Below are positions 34,401 to 41,097 of a stretch of 48,504 bases of DNA, piece after piece. Source of the stretch: Chrysochromulina tobinii (Eukaryota; Haptophyta; Prymnesiales; Chrysochromulinaceae); contig JWZX01003359.1 in the NCBI GenBank assembly GCA_001275005.1, positions 1 through 48,504 on the forward strand, read 5' to 3'. The first letter of the stretch is position 1, and each line of letters opens with the position of its first letter. A program made the translations under genes and the position numbers. A model generated the notes under the pieces. It was not told the origin of the DNA. It made no database searches and worked only from the letters and a program-made list of their open reading frames with translations.

Positions 34401-36068
34401 TGTGTCGACTGCTCCGCGGGCACGTACGGTAAGAATGACGGCCTCTTTGGCCCCAAATGCTCGGATTGCGAGCAGGGTAGCTTCTGCCCGCCAGGCGCCG
34501 CGGTACCGGTGCCATGCCACGAGGGCAGCTCATCGAGCGCGACCGACCTCGAGCGCGATGACCAGTGTGCGCCGCTGACACCACCTGCTCGGATTGATGG
34601 TACAGCCACCTCAAGTGGCATGATGGTACAGCCACTTGAGGTGGCAGCCCTCGCCTCCGGTTTTGTACTTCTCCTGGCGCTTCTCGTGGCGAAGGCTTGG
34701 CGTCAGTGGCGGCCAAGGCACACACGGAAGCTCACCCACCCGTCTGGGAACAATTCCGTGTCCTTGAACGAGGTGTCACTTTGGGCGACCCAACTGCGGG
34801 GGCGCCTCTCGGGTTCGGCAAGTACCGCCACAGTGCGCTCGGAGGAGCCGACGCAGCTCGAGGTGGTGGACTTCTCGACGCTTGCGATGGGCAGGCCGAT
34901 CGGCCAAGGCGGCTTCGCGACCGTCTGGACTGCGCGGTGGCAGGGCAACAACCTCGCTGTAAAGGTGCTCAACATGGAGCAGGATACCATCGACGAGTCG
35001 GCTGCGCATCAGGAGATTGCCATTCTCCAGGAGGTGGCCATCCTGCGTCGCCTGCGCCACCCGTGCATCTGCGCCCTCTTCGGCCACATGCGGGTTGACA
35101 AGCGGCCCGCGCTCGTTCTCGAGTACATGGCCGGCGGCTCTCTCGCCGCATACCTCTTCAACAAGTCAAGATTGCCCCCCGGGGAAGGCGTCCAGGCCAG
35201 CGCCTCGGGCATCAATGCGGCGTGGGGCCACCTCATGAGCGTGTTGAGGTCAGCCTCAGCGCCGGTCGCACCGCAAGCGTCGCTCGGCCGCCAGCTGATG
35301 GATCCGCTGCCACGCCCGCTGCTACGCCCACCCCTGGACGACAAGAAGATGTGCTTCGCCTTGCAGCTGGCGAGCGGGCTGTGCTTCCTTCACTCGCACG
35401 GCATCCTGCACCACGATATCAAGACGGATAATGCACTGCTCGACGCGCACTACACGGTGTGCAAACTCGCCGATTTTGGTTTGGCGAGCCTCAGCCTGAA
35501 CTACGCGCGTCATACTAGCACGAATACGGTGGCGGGCACACTGCGGTATCTGGCGCCCGAAAAGGTGGAGGAGTCGCCCCGCCACGCGCTCGTGAGCGGC
35601 GATAGTAGCGACGGCCATGGCGGCAGCAGCGTCAGCCTCAGCCTGGGCCGCGCGCTCGTCAGGTTGGAGGACCGCGCAGATGTCTATGCCTTTGGACTCT
35701 TGCTCTGGGAGCTCATGCATGAGCGCCGCGCCTTTGAGGGTATGGAGGGGATAGCTGCTTTCTTGGGCGCCTGCGATGGGCTTCGGCCACAATTCTCGGA
35801 GGCCTGTCATCGCGATTTGATGATCCCGGCACTCACGGCCGAGTGTTGGGCGCAGCGTCCAGAGGACCGCCCGAGCATGAGCACCGTGCTCGAGAGGCTC
35901 GAAGCGTGCATGCAAGCCCTCTTCGGATGGGACCCGTCCTCTCACAACCTCTCGCTTCTGCAACCGATGGACTCGTCGATGGATCAGCACTCAAGCGCTC
36001 GTGAACAAGGTACATCTGTTTCGGCCCAGCGAGGCGAATACCCGTCAGACAGGGCCGAACAAAGCTAA
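31446..36068 (+). CDS. Receptor-like TKL-type protein kinase with 14 FG-GAP/VCBS repeats
   Basis: Predicted cell-surface receptor kinase of 1540 residues. ATG 31446 was chosen because it is followed by a basic n-region and a hydrophobic core IFFLLMALAFLGITSA, a plausible signal peptide cleaved before KPPPPP. Order: Pro/Ser-rich wall-type stretch; 14 FG-GAP/VCBS repeats of about 49 residues, each with a calcium-loop motif DVDGDGDLD and NAGDGTFP; Cys-rich ephrin-receptor/TNFR-like modules (about 905-1040); a single membrane span near 1066-1085; and a cytoplasmic kinase domain. Kinase motifs: GQGGFATV (from 1153), K1173, H1322-H1323-D1324 with K1326 and N1329, D1343-F1344-G1345, APEK, and DVYAFGLLLWEL. 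The HRD arginine is replaced by His. An insertion of about 60 residues sits before helix E. Earlier in-frame ATGs at 30951 and 31359 exist. The ligand is unknown. Confidence 0.9.
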   Translation: MGAGTVTSRCVSSRASARRGSVGRFGSAPRLARIFFLLMALAFLGITSAKPPPPPYSPPVPLPPPPPPPPPSPPLPPSPPSPSLPPPFSPAQPPRPAQPGWHVEPQGRRRYPPPRDYAQDLQPGGHPTAFAPPNCSASGRVGCVAMPRPARAKPAAGVRAALLPPACSLSSEPGCLRLPKPLARTGNEPLGSGEAVLRFRDSFAVMTPDAAMLAVFDHTQSIAAADVDGDGDLDLLLGNSGNPSQVLLNAGDGTFPSSIVLPGGSVGTRSIAAADVDGDGDFDLLLGNDGSPSQVLFNAGDGTFPTSMELPGGRAFTTSIAAADVDGDGDLDVLLGNYDRASRVLLNAGDGTFPTSIELAGGSASTYSTYSIAAADVDGDGDLDVLLGNYRIASRVLLNAGDGTFPTSIELPVISLSHTSSIAAADVDGDGDLDLLLGNYGDPSQVLLNAGNGTFPTSTTLPGGSAFTTSIAAADVDGDGDLDVLLGNDGATTQSKGLKPSRVLLNAGDGTFPTSIELPGSTQKTSSIAAADMDGDGDLDVLLGNDGGVSRVMHNSNYVASRMSIELPAKSDNTLSIAAADVDGDGDLDVLLGNYGEPSRVLLNAGDGTFPTSIELPSGNASTWSIAAADMDGDGDLDVLLGNYDGEPSRVLLNAGDGTFPTSMELSGGGAITSSIAAADVDGDGDLDILLVNYGSPSRVLFNAGDGTFPTGIELPGPILTSSIAAADVDGDGDLDLLLGSYRNPSQVLLNAGNGTFPTSMDLPGGGAFTISIAAADVDGDGDLDVLLGNYGEANYPGTKPSRVLLNAGDGTFPTIIALPGGITLTWSIAAADVDGDGDLDVLLGNYGEPSRVLFNAGDGTFPTSMELPGGGAFTRSIVVADMDADGNLDVLLGNSGSPSRLLPSIRCSQPGTARSRFGSACVRCPAPSSRRDDDFDVCYECEEHKEVDGRGECSFCKPGYDRSVGGAECTACPRGKRQGKAGTPCVDCSAGTYGKNDGLFGPKCSDCEQGSFCPPGAAVPVPCHEGSSSSATDLERDDQCAPLTPPARIDGTATSSGMMVQPLEVAALASGFVLLLALLVAKAWRQWRPRHTRKLTHPSGNNSVSLNEVSLWATQLRGRLSGSASTATVRSEEPTQLEVVDFSTLAMGRPIGQGGFATVWTARWQGNNLAVKVLNMEQDTIDESAAHQEIAILQEVAILRRLRHPCICALFGHMRVDKRPALVLEYMAGGSLAAYLFNKSRLPPGEGVQASASGINAAWGHLMSVLRSASAPVAPQASLGRQLMDPLPRPLLRPPLDDKKMCFALQLASGLCFLHSHGILHHDIKTDNALLDAHYTVCKLADFGLASLSLNYARHTSTNTVAGTLRYLAPEKVEESPRHALVSGDSSDGHGGSSVSLSLGRALVRLEDRADVYAFGLLLWELMHERRAFEGMEGIAAFLGACDGLRPQFSEACHRDLMIPALTAECWAQRPEDRPSMSTVLERLEACMQALFGWDPSSHNLSLLQPMDSSMDQHSSAREQGTSVSAQRGEYPSDRAEQS
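32106..34152 (+). repeat. 14 tandem ~147-bp coding repeats (FG-GAP/VCBS)
   Basis: Units begin with the codons for SIAAADVDGDGDLD and are near-identical at DNA level over long blocks (GATCGCGGCGGCGGACGTGG recurs in most). Variation is concentrated in the loop after the calcium motif and in the inter-repeat linker. Units 6 and 12 carry short insertions, and unit 7 has lost the GDGTF block. The final unit is degenerate. The low divergence points to recent expansion or gene conversion. Confidence 0.93.
34595..34645. repeat. 15-bp perfect inverted repeat nested in a 15-bp direct repeat
   Basis: GCCACCTCAAGTGGC (34605-34619) and its reverse complement GCCACTTGAGGTGGC (34631-34645) lie in the extracellular juxtamembrane coding region of the kinase. 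TGATGGTACAGCCAC occurs directly at 34595 and again at 34621. The result is a strong potential hairpin and a local duplication. Confidence 0.85.
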
Positions 36069-36651
36069 TACCAGAAATCCAGATGGACAAAGCCGTGAAC
36101 AAAGCGTTGTCGGTCTAGTGGAGTGTCTCGTGTTGGCTGTTGCGTTTCAAACCGTATAATGTCGCTCACGTCGTGTTCACGGTGTCGTGAACAACTCGTG
36201 TGTTCATGATACGTTAATACGATCTATGGAATATCGCTGTCCGCGGGGCCGGTCCTCTGCGTTCCTTAAGGTAGTCCGCTCGCACTCATTAGGGTAATTT
36301 TGGAAATCAGCCCTATAAATAAATGAGTGCCAAAGCCCCCGGGGCGGGGGAGGGTGGAGAAAGAATTATGGACCTCGGTGGAGCCAGACAGTGAAAATAA
36401 GCTGGTTCGAGTCTCGGGGGGCACTTCCCGCGCTTGTTTTTTTGGCGAAATTCGGGTTTTGGGCTGGTTTGTCGTTTGTGAACTAGACTAGATTTACTAG
36501 AGTATGGGATTTCAGCAGGCGCAACTAGCTCGACGTGAGATTCGTGAGTTAGATGCGCCGGCGTAACCGGCGGGCGGGGGAAACCATTATGCCATGCATG
36601 TGCCGTGCCCCTTGTGCCGTGCATCTGCATGCAATCCACGAGTACCGGCCC

Positions 36652-36705
36652 AAATGCATACTGCTGTACTTGCCAAAAAGCAAAATGCATACTGTACTTG
36701 CCAAA
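36652..36705 (+). repeat. Short imperfect direct repeat
   Basis: AAATGCATACTG(CTG)TACTTGCCAAA occurs at 36652-36677 and, without the CTG, at 36683-36705. Confidence 0.7.
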
Positions 36706-37009
36706 TCGGGCAGAAAGTACGCCAAAGCGCGTCGCGCATTGTGTCCTGGTCAGCGGCTCCGCCGCGTTTGTCGCGAGTCCCTACGAACAAGCGGAGGGTC
36801 CCGGGTAAATATCTATATCGTACGGAGATCTGCATCTGGTACCGGTAGCCCTAGTGACGAAATCCCCTGGTTGCCTAATAAAGAGATGACGAAACTCTGC
36901 GAGGTCAGTGACGAAACTTCGACGAACCTTTTCCCGCATCTTTAGTGTCTGACACTCCAGTGTGACCCTTCGACTCTCAAACCTCGGCTCGGGGGGTGGG
37001 TCGGATTTT

Positions 37010-37056
37010 GGTCCGACCTCGGGATTGACCTCGGAGGTCAGCTAGGGGGTCGGACC
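37010..37056. repeat. Inverted repeat GGTCCGACC / GGTCGGACC
   Basis: 9-bp arms at 37010-37018 and 37048-37056 flank a GACCTCGG-rich loop. It is followed at 37108-37131 by a CCGAC/CCCGA tandem run. Potentially hairpin-forming non-coding DNA. Confidence 0.6.
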
Positions 37057-37216
37057 AAGGGGGCGTGTTTTCCCGGAAACGACACTGGATTTCCTGGACT
37101 TGCTTCAGACCCGACCCGACCCGACCCGACCTCGACCTCGGAGCCCAATTTTCATATCGTATCCCCCGACCCGACCCCCTCCGACCCGACTCCATACTGG
37201 AGAGTGGCGACGCGCT

Positions 37217-37604
37217 GTGTTGGGCGCTTTTCATATCGGAAGTTAAGGAGGATAAACCCTGAGTTGTTCAAGGTCGACCGTGAAAGGCAATGTATACCTG
37301 CGTCCCAATCTACACCACTATCTGTGTTTCTAAGTCCATAACCTGCAAGCCCAAAATCTATTGCTGCTCTTACTCTCCGTATGAATTTTCGGATGAAGTA
37401 AACAAGACGATAAACTGGTCGCAACACCCACTGCAATACCCCATTAACAAGGACAGGTCGATATTCATATCGTTGCCCCCCCTCACGCTGGGCAAGGTTT
37501 ATGTACAGTGGGCGATTGCGTGCCGTCGCTGGTGGCATAAGTCTTTCACAGTAAGTTCAGAAATTACCGGTGGACGCGTCGTGTTGGGCGCTTTTCATAT
37601 CGGA
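37217..37604 (+). repeat. Identical 24-mer repeated 364 bp apart
   Basis: GTGTTGGGCGCTTTTCATATCGGA is present at 37217-37240 and 37581-37604. A related TTCATATCGT plus C-run motif occurs upstream of each copy, near 37150 and 37466. The ordered recurrence suggests two diverged copies of a non-coding element or the termini of an insertion. Confidence 0.7.
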
Positions 37605-38219
37605 TCATCTTGTACGAGGCGATCCTAGGGTAGCCTGTTGGGCAGTCTGAAAGAGCAATAGAAAACCGTTCACAGGAGGAGGGACTGGCGTCCGTGGTGG
37701 CGATAAACTGTAGGAGGGGAGGGGAGTGGACCGTGGGGGGGAAGGGGGGGCCGCGTGCCGTGCTGCCAGAAGTAGTAAATTGCGCCAACCAGGTTGTCTA
37801 GTTTCCCAAGCGTGTACACTTGCTCCTGGTACGCTTGCTCTATATCTATCGATGACGGGACGCGCGTGACCGCGCGGCGGGGCGTAAGCGCGTAACGAGC
37901 GGAGAGGCAGAGGGAGGTGTGGGTACAGGGTTGAGTTTGTTGATGCGTGATCATTAATCGCGCAATCCGCAAATTATGTGAAGGCCCCCTTGGCCTTGCA
38001 AAAGGACGACTTCAAGCGCCTTATCAAGCGTATATCAAGCGCCGTCCGTGCTCGCTGGGCGCAGGGCGGGACTCAGATAACGAAATCACACGCATCAGAC
38101 CGCACGCGCACCACGCTCCCGTCGCCCGTCCCCGCCCCTGGTCCCCGCAGAAGTACAACCCGCGCAAGCGCCCACGGATCTACCACGGATCCGCAAGCAG
38201 TGCCGTCCTCATACCGGCC

Positions 38220-39230
38220 TCATAAAGTACCAGCGAGCGTCTTATACGTGCCAGGCGCAGCACCAGCAGACGCAGGCCGCCACACCTTTGCCACATTGGC
38301 GCATGCGAGGTCATCAAAACTTCCCCAAGTGGTCGCCCACTTGGACGGTCTCTTCGCCTTTAGAGCGGCCTCAACATTCTTGTCCATCTCTTCTATGAAC
38401 GCATCGGCGTCCAGTGAGTGCTTGCCATCGAGGGCCCATGGCGCGAATCTCGAATCCCGAAGGTCAAAGCAAAAGAAGCCCGCAGCTTGTAGATGCTCAA
38501 GCACTTGGCGCGGCTGAGAGCCGGCCTCGCGAAGAAGGCGTGGGGTGAACTCGGTGAACACGTGCGCGACCGTGCGCCTCTCAAACAGGCGTGTTGCTCC
38601 AGCGAGCACCTTGGCCTCGTTGCCCTGGGTGTCCATCTTGAGCAGCCACAAGTCCTCGTCCACAGCATCATCAAGGCGGATGACTGGTACAGGTACACGT
38701 GATGCGTCCTTTTTGCCTAAACGGATGGACGCTTCCACAGAAAGATGCAGCGATGAACTGCCACCAGCACCAACCGTAAAGTTCACGCCGGCAGATGATG
38801 CGTCTGATACCGCAGCTTGATATAGGATCGCGAATCCTGTCGCGTTCTGCCGATGCTTGTATAGGTCCTTGCGCACATTGGTCCACCAATCGGCAGGCGC
38901 AAGTGCGCCAGACACCAGTTGGGCCACAGGTGCATCCATGCGCTGCTCAGGCGCAAGCTTGGTGCGGCAATTGGCCATGTGTGCTGGCGCTGGTTCAAAG
39001 GCATGCACTATGAACCCCTCACGAACAGCGTCGACGACAGCGTTGCAATCGTGCAGGCCGATATCGACAATAACACGACCCGTTGGGTTGATACCGAGGA
39101 TCCAGCTGCGATCAGCGCCGTCGCCATACTTATCTCCGTGATGCAACAGCAGCATCTTTAGGAGGGGAGATACTTGCAGAGGCAACGGGTTTGGCAGCCC
39201 GATGGAGCCCGTATAGGATAAGAGAAGCAT
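38220..39230 (-). CDS. FkbM-family methyltransferase
   Basis: Probable SAM-dependent O-methyltransferase of 336 residues. The FkbM pattern is clear: strand VIVDIGLHDCNAVV (53-66), FEPAPAH (79-85), VPVIRLDDAV (180-190), and the hallmark LLKMDTQGNEAKVLAGA (196-212), followed by HVFTEFTPR. The glycine-rich SAM loop is atypical: DIGANxG of the family reads D56-I-G-L-H-D-C here, so cofactor binding may be weakened. The ATG at 39230 opens the frame. No strong signal sequence is visible, although the first 30 residues are hydrophobic. The acceptor substrate (often a sugar or lipid) is unknown. It is head to head with the DHYC palmitoyltransferase. Confidence 0.87.
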   Translation of the reverse strand: MLLLSYTGSIGLPNPLPLQVSPLLKMLLLHHGDKYGDGADRSWILGINPTGRVIVDIGLHDCNAVVDAVREGFIVHAFEPAPAHMANCRTKLAPEQRMDAPVAQLVSGALAPADWWTNVRKDLYKHRQNATGFAILYQAAVSDASSAGVNFTVGAGGSSSLHLSVEASIRLGKKDASRVPVPVIRLDDAVDEDLWLLKMDTQGNEAKVLAGATRLFERRTVAHVFTEFTPRLLREAGSQPRQVLEHLQAAGFFCFDLRDSRFAPWALDGKHSLDADAFIEEMDKNVEAALKAKRPSKWATTWGSFDDLACANVAKVWRPASAGAAPGTYKTLAGTL

Positions 39231-39439
39231 CAGGCGTCAGGTACATGTACATTCACCAGTTGGCAGGATGCAGATGTAAAACAGGCGACAGGTTACAATG
39301 ATTGCCAGGAAAAATGCATGCATTAACAGCTTGTGGAAATTCCTTGGCGTGGCGACACGAGAGGAGCGGCGTCATCCATCACGTCTCCTTGCTCATTCAC
39401 ACTTCATAGAACTTGCGTAAAGTACCGGTAGGAACTAGA
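39231..39439. promoter_or_regulatory. Shared divergent promoter, FkbM / DHYC palmitoyltransferase
   Basis: 209 bp between divergent ATGs. It is AT-richer than the neighbouring coding sequence and contains palindromic ATGCATGCAT near 39315 and TACATGTA near 39242. Promoter function is inferred from gene orientation. Confidence 0.45.
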
Positions 39440-40555
39440 ATGGAAGTCCTTGATCACGCCGAGCCCGGATCACTATGCTGCTGCGAGTACCGCAATCGGC
39501 GCGGCGAACGCGCTCACATTCTGCAGTGCTGCTGCGCGTGCGATGAACTTGACCAGGCTGCCGACCGGCTCTTCCGGGGCCATTTGGTCGGAAAGGACAG
39601 CATCGACGAGGTCCTAAGCGAAATTGACGATCGGCTGCGCGTGCCCGGACTACCCGTGCTCCTCGGTGGTATCGGAGGTGCGTGGCACATTGGCGTAGCT
39701 GGCGCAGCGCCATGGGTTGTACTGCCCGCACTGCTGACCATGGGCGCCATGTCGGCGCGCGGCCTGCTCGTGGCGGCGGTTGCGCTGCTACCATCGCTCT
39801 ACTACTTTCATCGGCGCATGCTGCGGATACGTCGACGCTCATCATCGCTCATGTCGTGGATGCTCGCCTCCATCGCTTACGAAACGCTTGTGTACACGCT
39901 CGTAGCGCGACACGTGGCTGCGGACTCGCCAATCATGCCAGGCACGTTTGTCACACCGCTGGTGGCGACCCTCGTGCTCTTTGCCATCATCAAGCGCACC
40001 GAGCCCACGCTGCTGCGCAGCGACGTGGCCGACGCGTCCGCCGCCTTGTCGCGCGCAGTTCGCTGCGCCGTCTGCGGCACCCATGTGCCACGCTACGATC
40101 ACTACTGTGCGTGGGTGGACGAGCCGATAGGCGCTGCCAACCATCGTGCCTATCTCGGCTTTGTGACTTGCATGCTGCTCACGTGCGCCATCGGCGCATG
40201 GCAGCTGCTCAGCTATGAGGGCAGGCGGTGGTGCACGTGGCAGCGCGTACTCTACGCCAACGAATCCTCGCTCCTGCTCTCGTGCGGCCTGTACGGAGCC
40301 GCCGTCGGCGTTGCCGTGGGCGCGCTGCTTGTGCACCAGTGCTTGCTGATGCTCGCGGGGCGAACGGCTTACGAGGCGAGGCGGGGCGTGCGCAGGGCGC
40401 ACGATGCGCCTGCCACCTCGTGGCTCGTGCACCTGCGCGACTTTCGGCTGCAGACGGCGTCGTTGGCGACGCCCTCCACGTTTGCAGTGTTGCTCCGGTC
40501 GAGGCGTCCGGAGGCTCAGGCTGGTGGCGGAGGCGGAAAGGAAGGGACAGAATGA
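39440..40555 (+). CDS. DHHC-type palmitoyltransferase with DHYC active site
   Basis: Predicted membrane protein S-acyltransferase of 371 residues, starting at the first ATG (MEVLDHAEPG). About six hydrophobic segments are seen: two between 80 and 130, two between 135 and 185, and two after the active site. The core reads C209-x2-C212-x2-H215-x4-D220-H-Y-C223, then AWV, IG and NHRAYLGF, matching the DHHC block with DHYC. Several zinc ligands of the usual Cys-rich domain are missing: the first CxxC pair, and the Cys six residues after the catalytic one. This degenerate layout resembles the yeast Akr1 class, but no ankyrin repeats are present. The N-terminus has a CCCEY and QCCCACDE cluster, which may be acylated or bind metal. 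Confidence 0.82.
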   Translation: MEVLDHAEPGSLCCCEYRNRRGERAHILQCCCACDELDQAADRLFRGHLVGKDSIDEVLSEIDDRLRVPGLPVLLGGIGGAWHIGVAGAAPWVVLPALLTMGAMSARGLLVAAVALLPSLYYFHRRMLRIRRRSSSLMSWMLASIAYETLVYTLVARHVAADSPIMPGTFVTPLVATLVLFAIIKRTEPTLLRSDVADASAALSRAVRCAVCGTHVPRYDHYCAWVDEPIGAANHRAYLGFVTCMLLTCAIGAWQLLSYEGRRWCTWQRVLYANESSLLLSCGLYGAAVGVAVGALLVHQCLLMLAGRTAYEARRGVRRAHDAPATSWLVHLRDFRLQTASLATPSTFAVLLRSRRPEAQAGGGGGKEGTE

Positions 40556-41097
40556 GGACGGGGTCAGGGCGACACAAATTGTCTCTTGTGTAAATTCGGC
40601 ATCGACGCTCCGTCGTTTCGTGTCTGTAAAGACGGCGCACGTTTGAAAGCGCAAAGCCCTCCCGCTCGCCACCAGCACCCTCCGCACCGGCGCACGGCAG
40701 CCACGATGACATAAAAGACTGAAACTCTGTCGTGTACTCTCCACCGCGGGGCCGCGGGGGGTGGTGGCAACTAAGGCTTTGATAAGGGGTTTCTGAAGTT
40801 TCGCTTTATAGACGAGATACCAATAAGTCGTTCCGCCGCGGTCTCCTAGCGGTCTATCCCCGGCCGTCCGCACGCCCCGTCCGGCTGTCACGATCACGTT
40901 TCCGACGGCAACGCACTCCGTGAAGCGTGATCGCTGATCCGATCATTTTCGTTTTCAATCTCCTTGCGTCTCCTCGTCGGCCTTGGGCGGTTCGTGGTTC
41001 TTAGTGCTGCGCTGCGTAGCCCTCACTTAAACCTCACTCAGAAGTTCAGCCATGAGTTCAGCTCTCTAGCCGTCAGCACCCGCCACCCTCGGCTTCA
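40556..41097. other. Intergenic between convergent genes
   Basis: No supported gene. It contains the inverted repeat listed next and a CATTTTCGTTTTCAATCTC motif at about 40944, which recurs with one change at about 41118 inside the 3' end of the next gene. Confidence 0.5.
40891..40933. repeat. 12-bp inverted repeat with one mismatch
   Basis: CGATCACGTTTC (40891-40902) pairs with GAAGCGTGATCG (40922-40933) across a 19-nt loop. It may be an RNA or DNA hairpin between two convergent transcripts. Confidence 0.6.

Larger units (their letters stand above)
36069..38219. other. Gene desert of ~2.1 kb with several repeats
   Basis: No gene is supported on either strand. Composition is more AT-rich than the flanking genes. 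It contains an imperfect repeat near 36652-36705, an inverted repeat and a CCGAC microsatellite near 37010-37135, and a repeated 24-mer at 37217 and 37581. A short plus-strand segment near 37990-38060 reads like protein (KDDFKRLIKRISSAVRARW) but has no supported gene context. Confidence 0.5.

Noticed and set aside
36395-36425. GGTTCGAGTC resembling a tRNA B box
   Set aside because: No A box, cloverleaf or acceptor stem could be assembled around it by eye.
37978-38220. Plus-strand segment reading KDDFKRLIKRISSAVRARW, loosely like an SRI-type helix
   Set aside because: Short, partly generated by a local TCAAGCG repeat, and without flanking exons or a start that could be supported.
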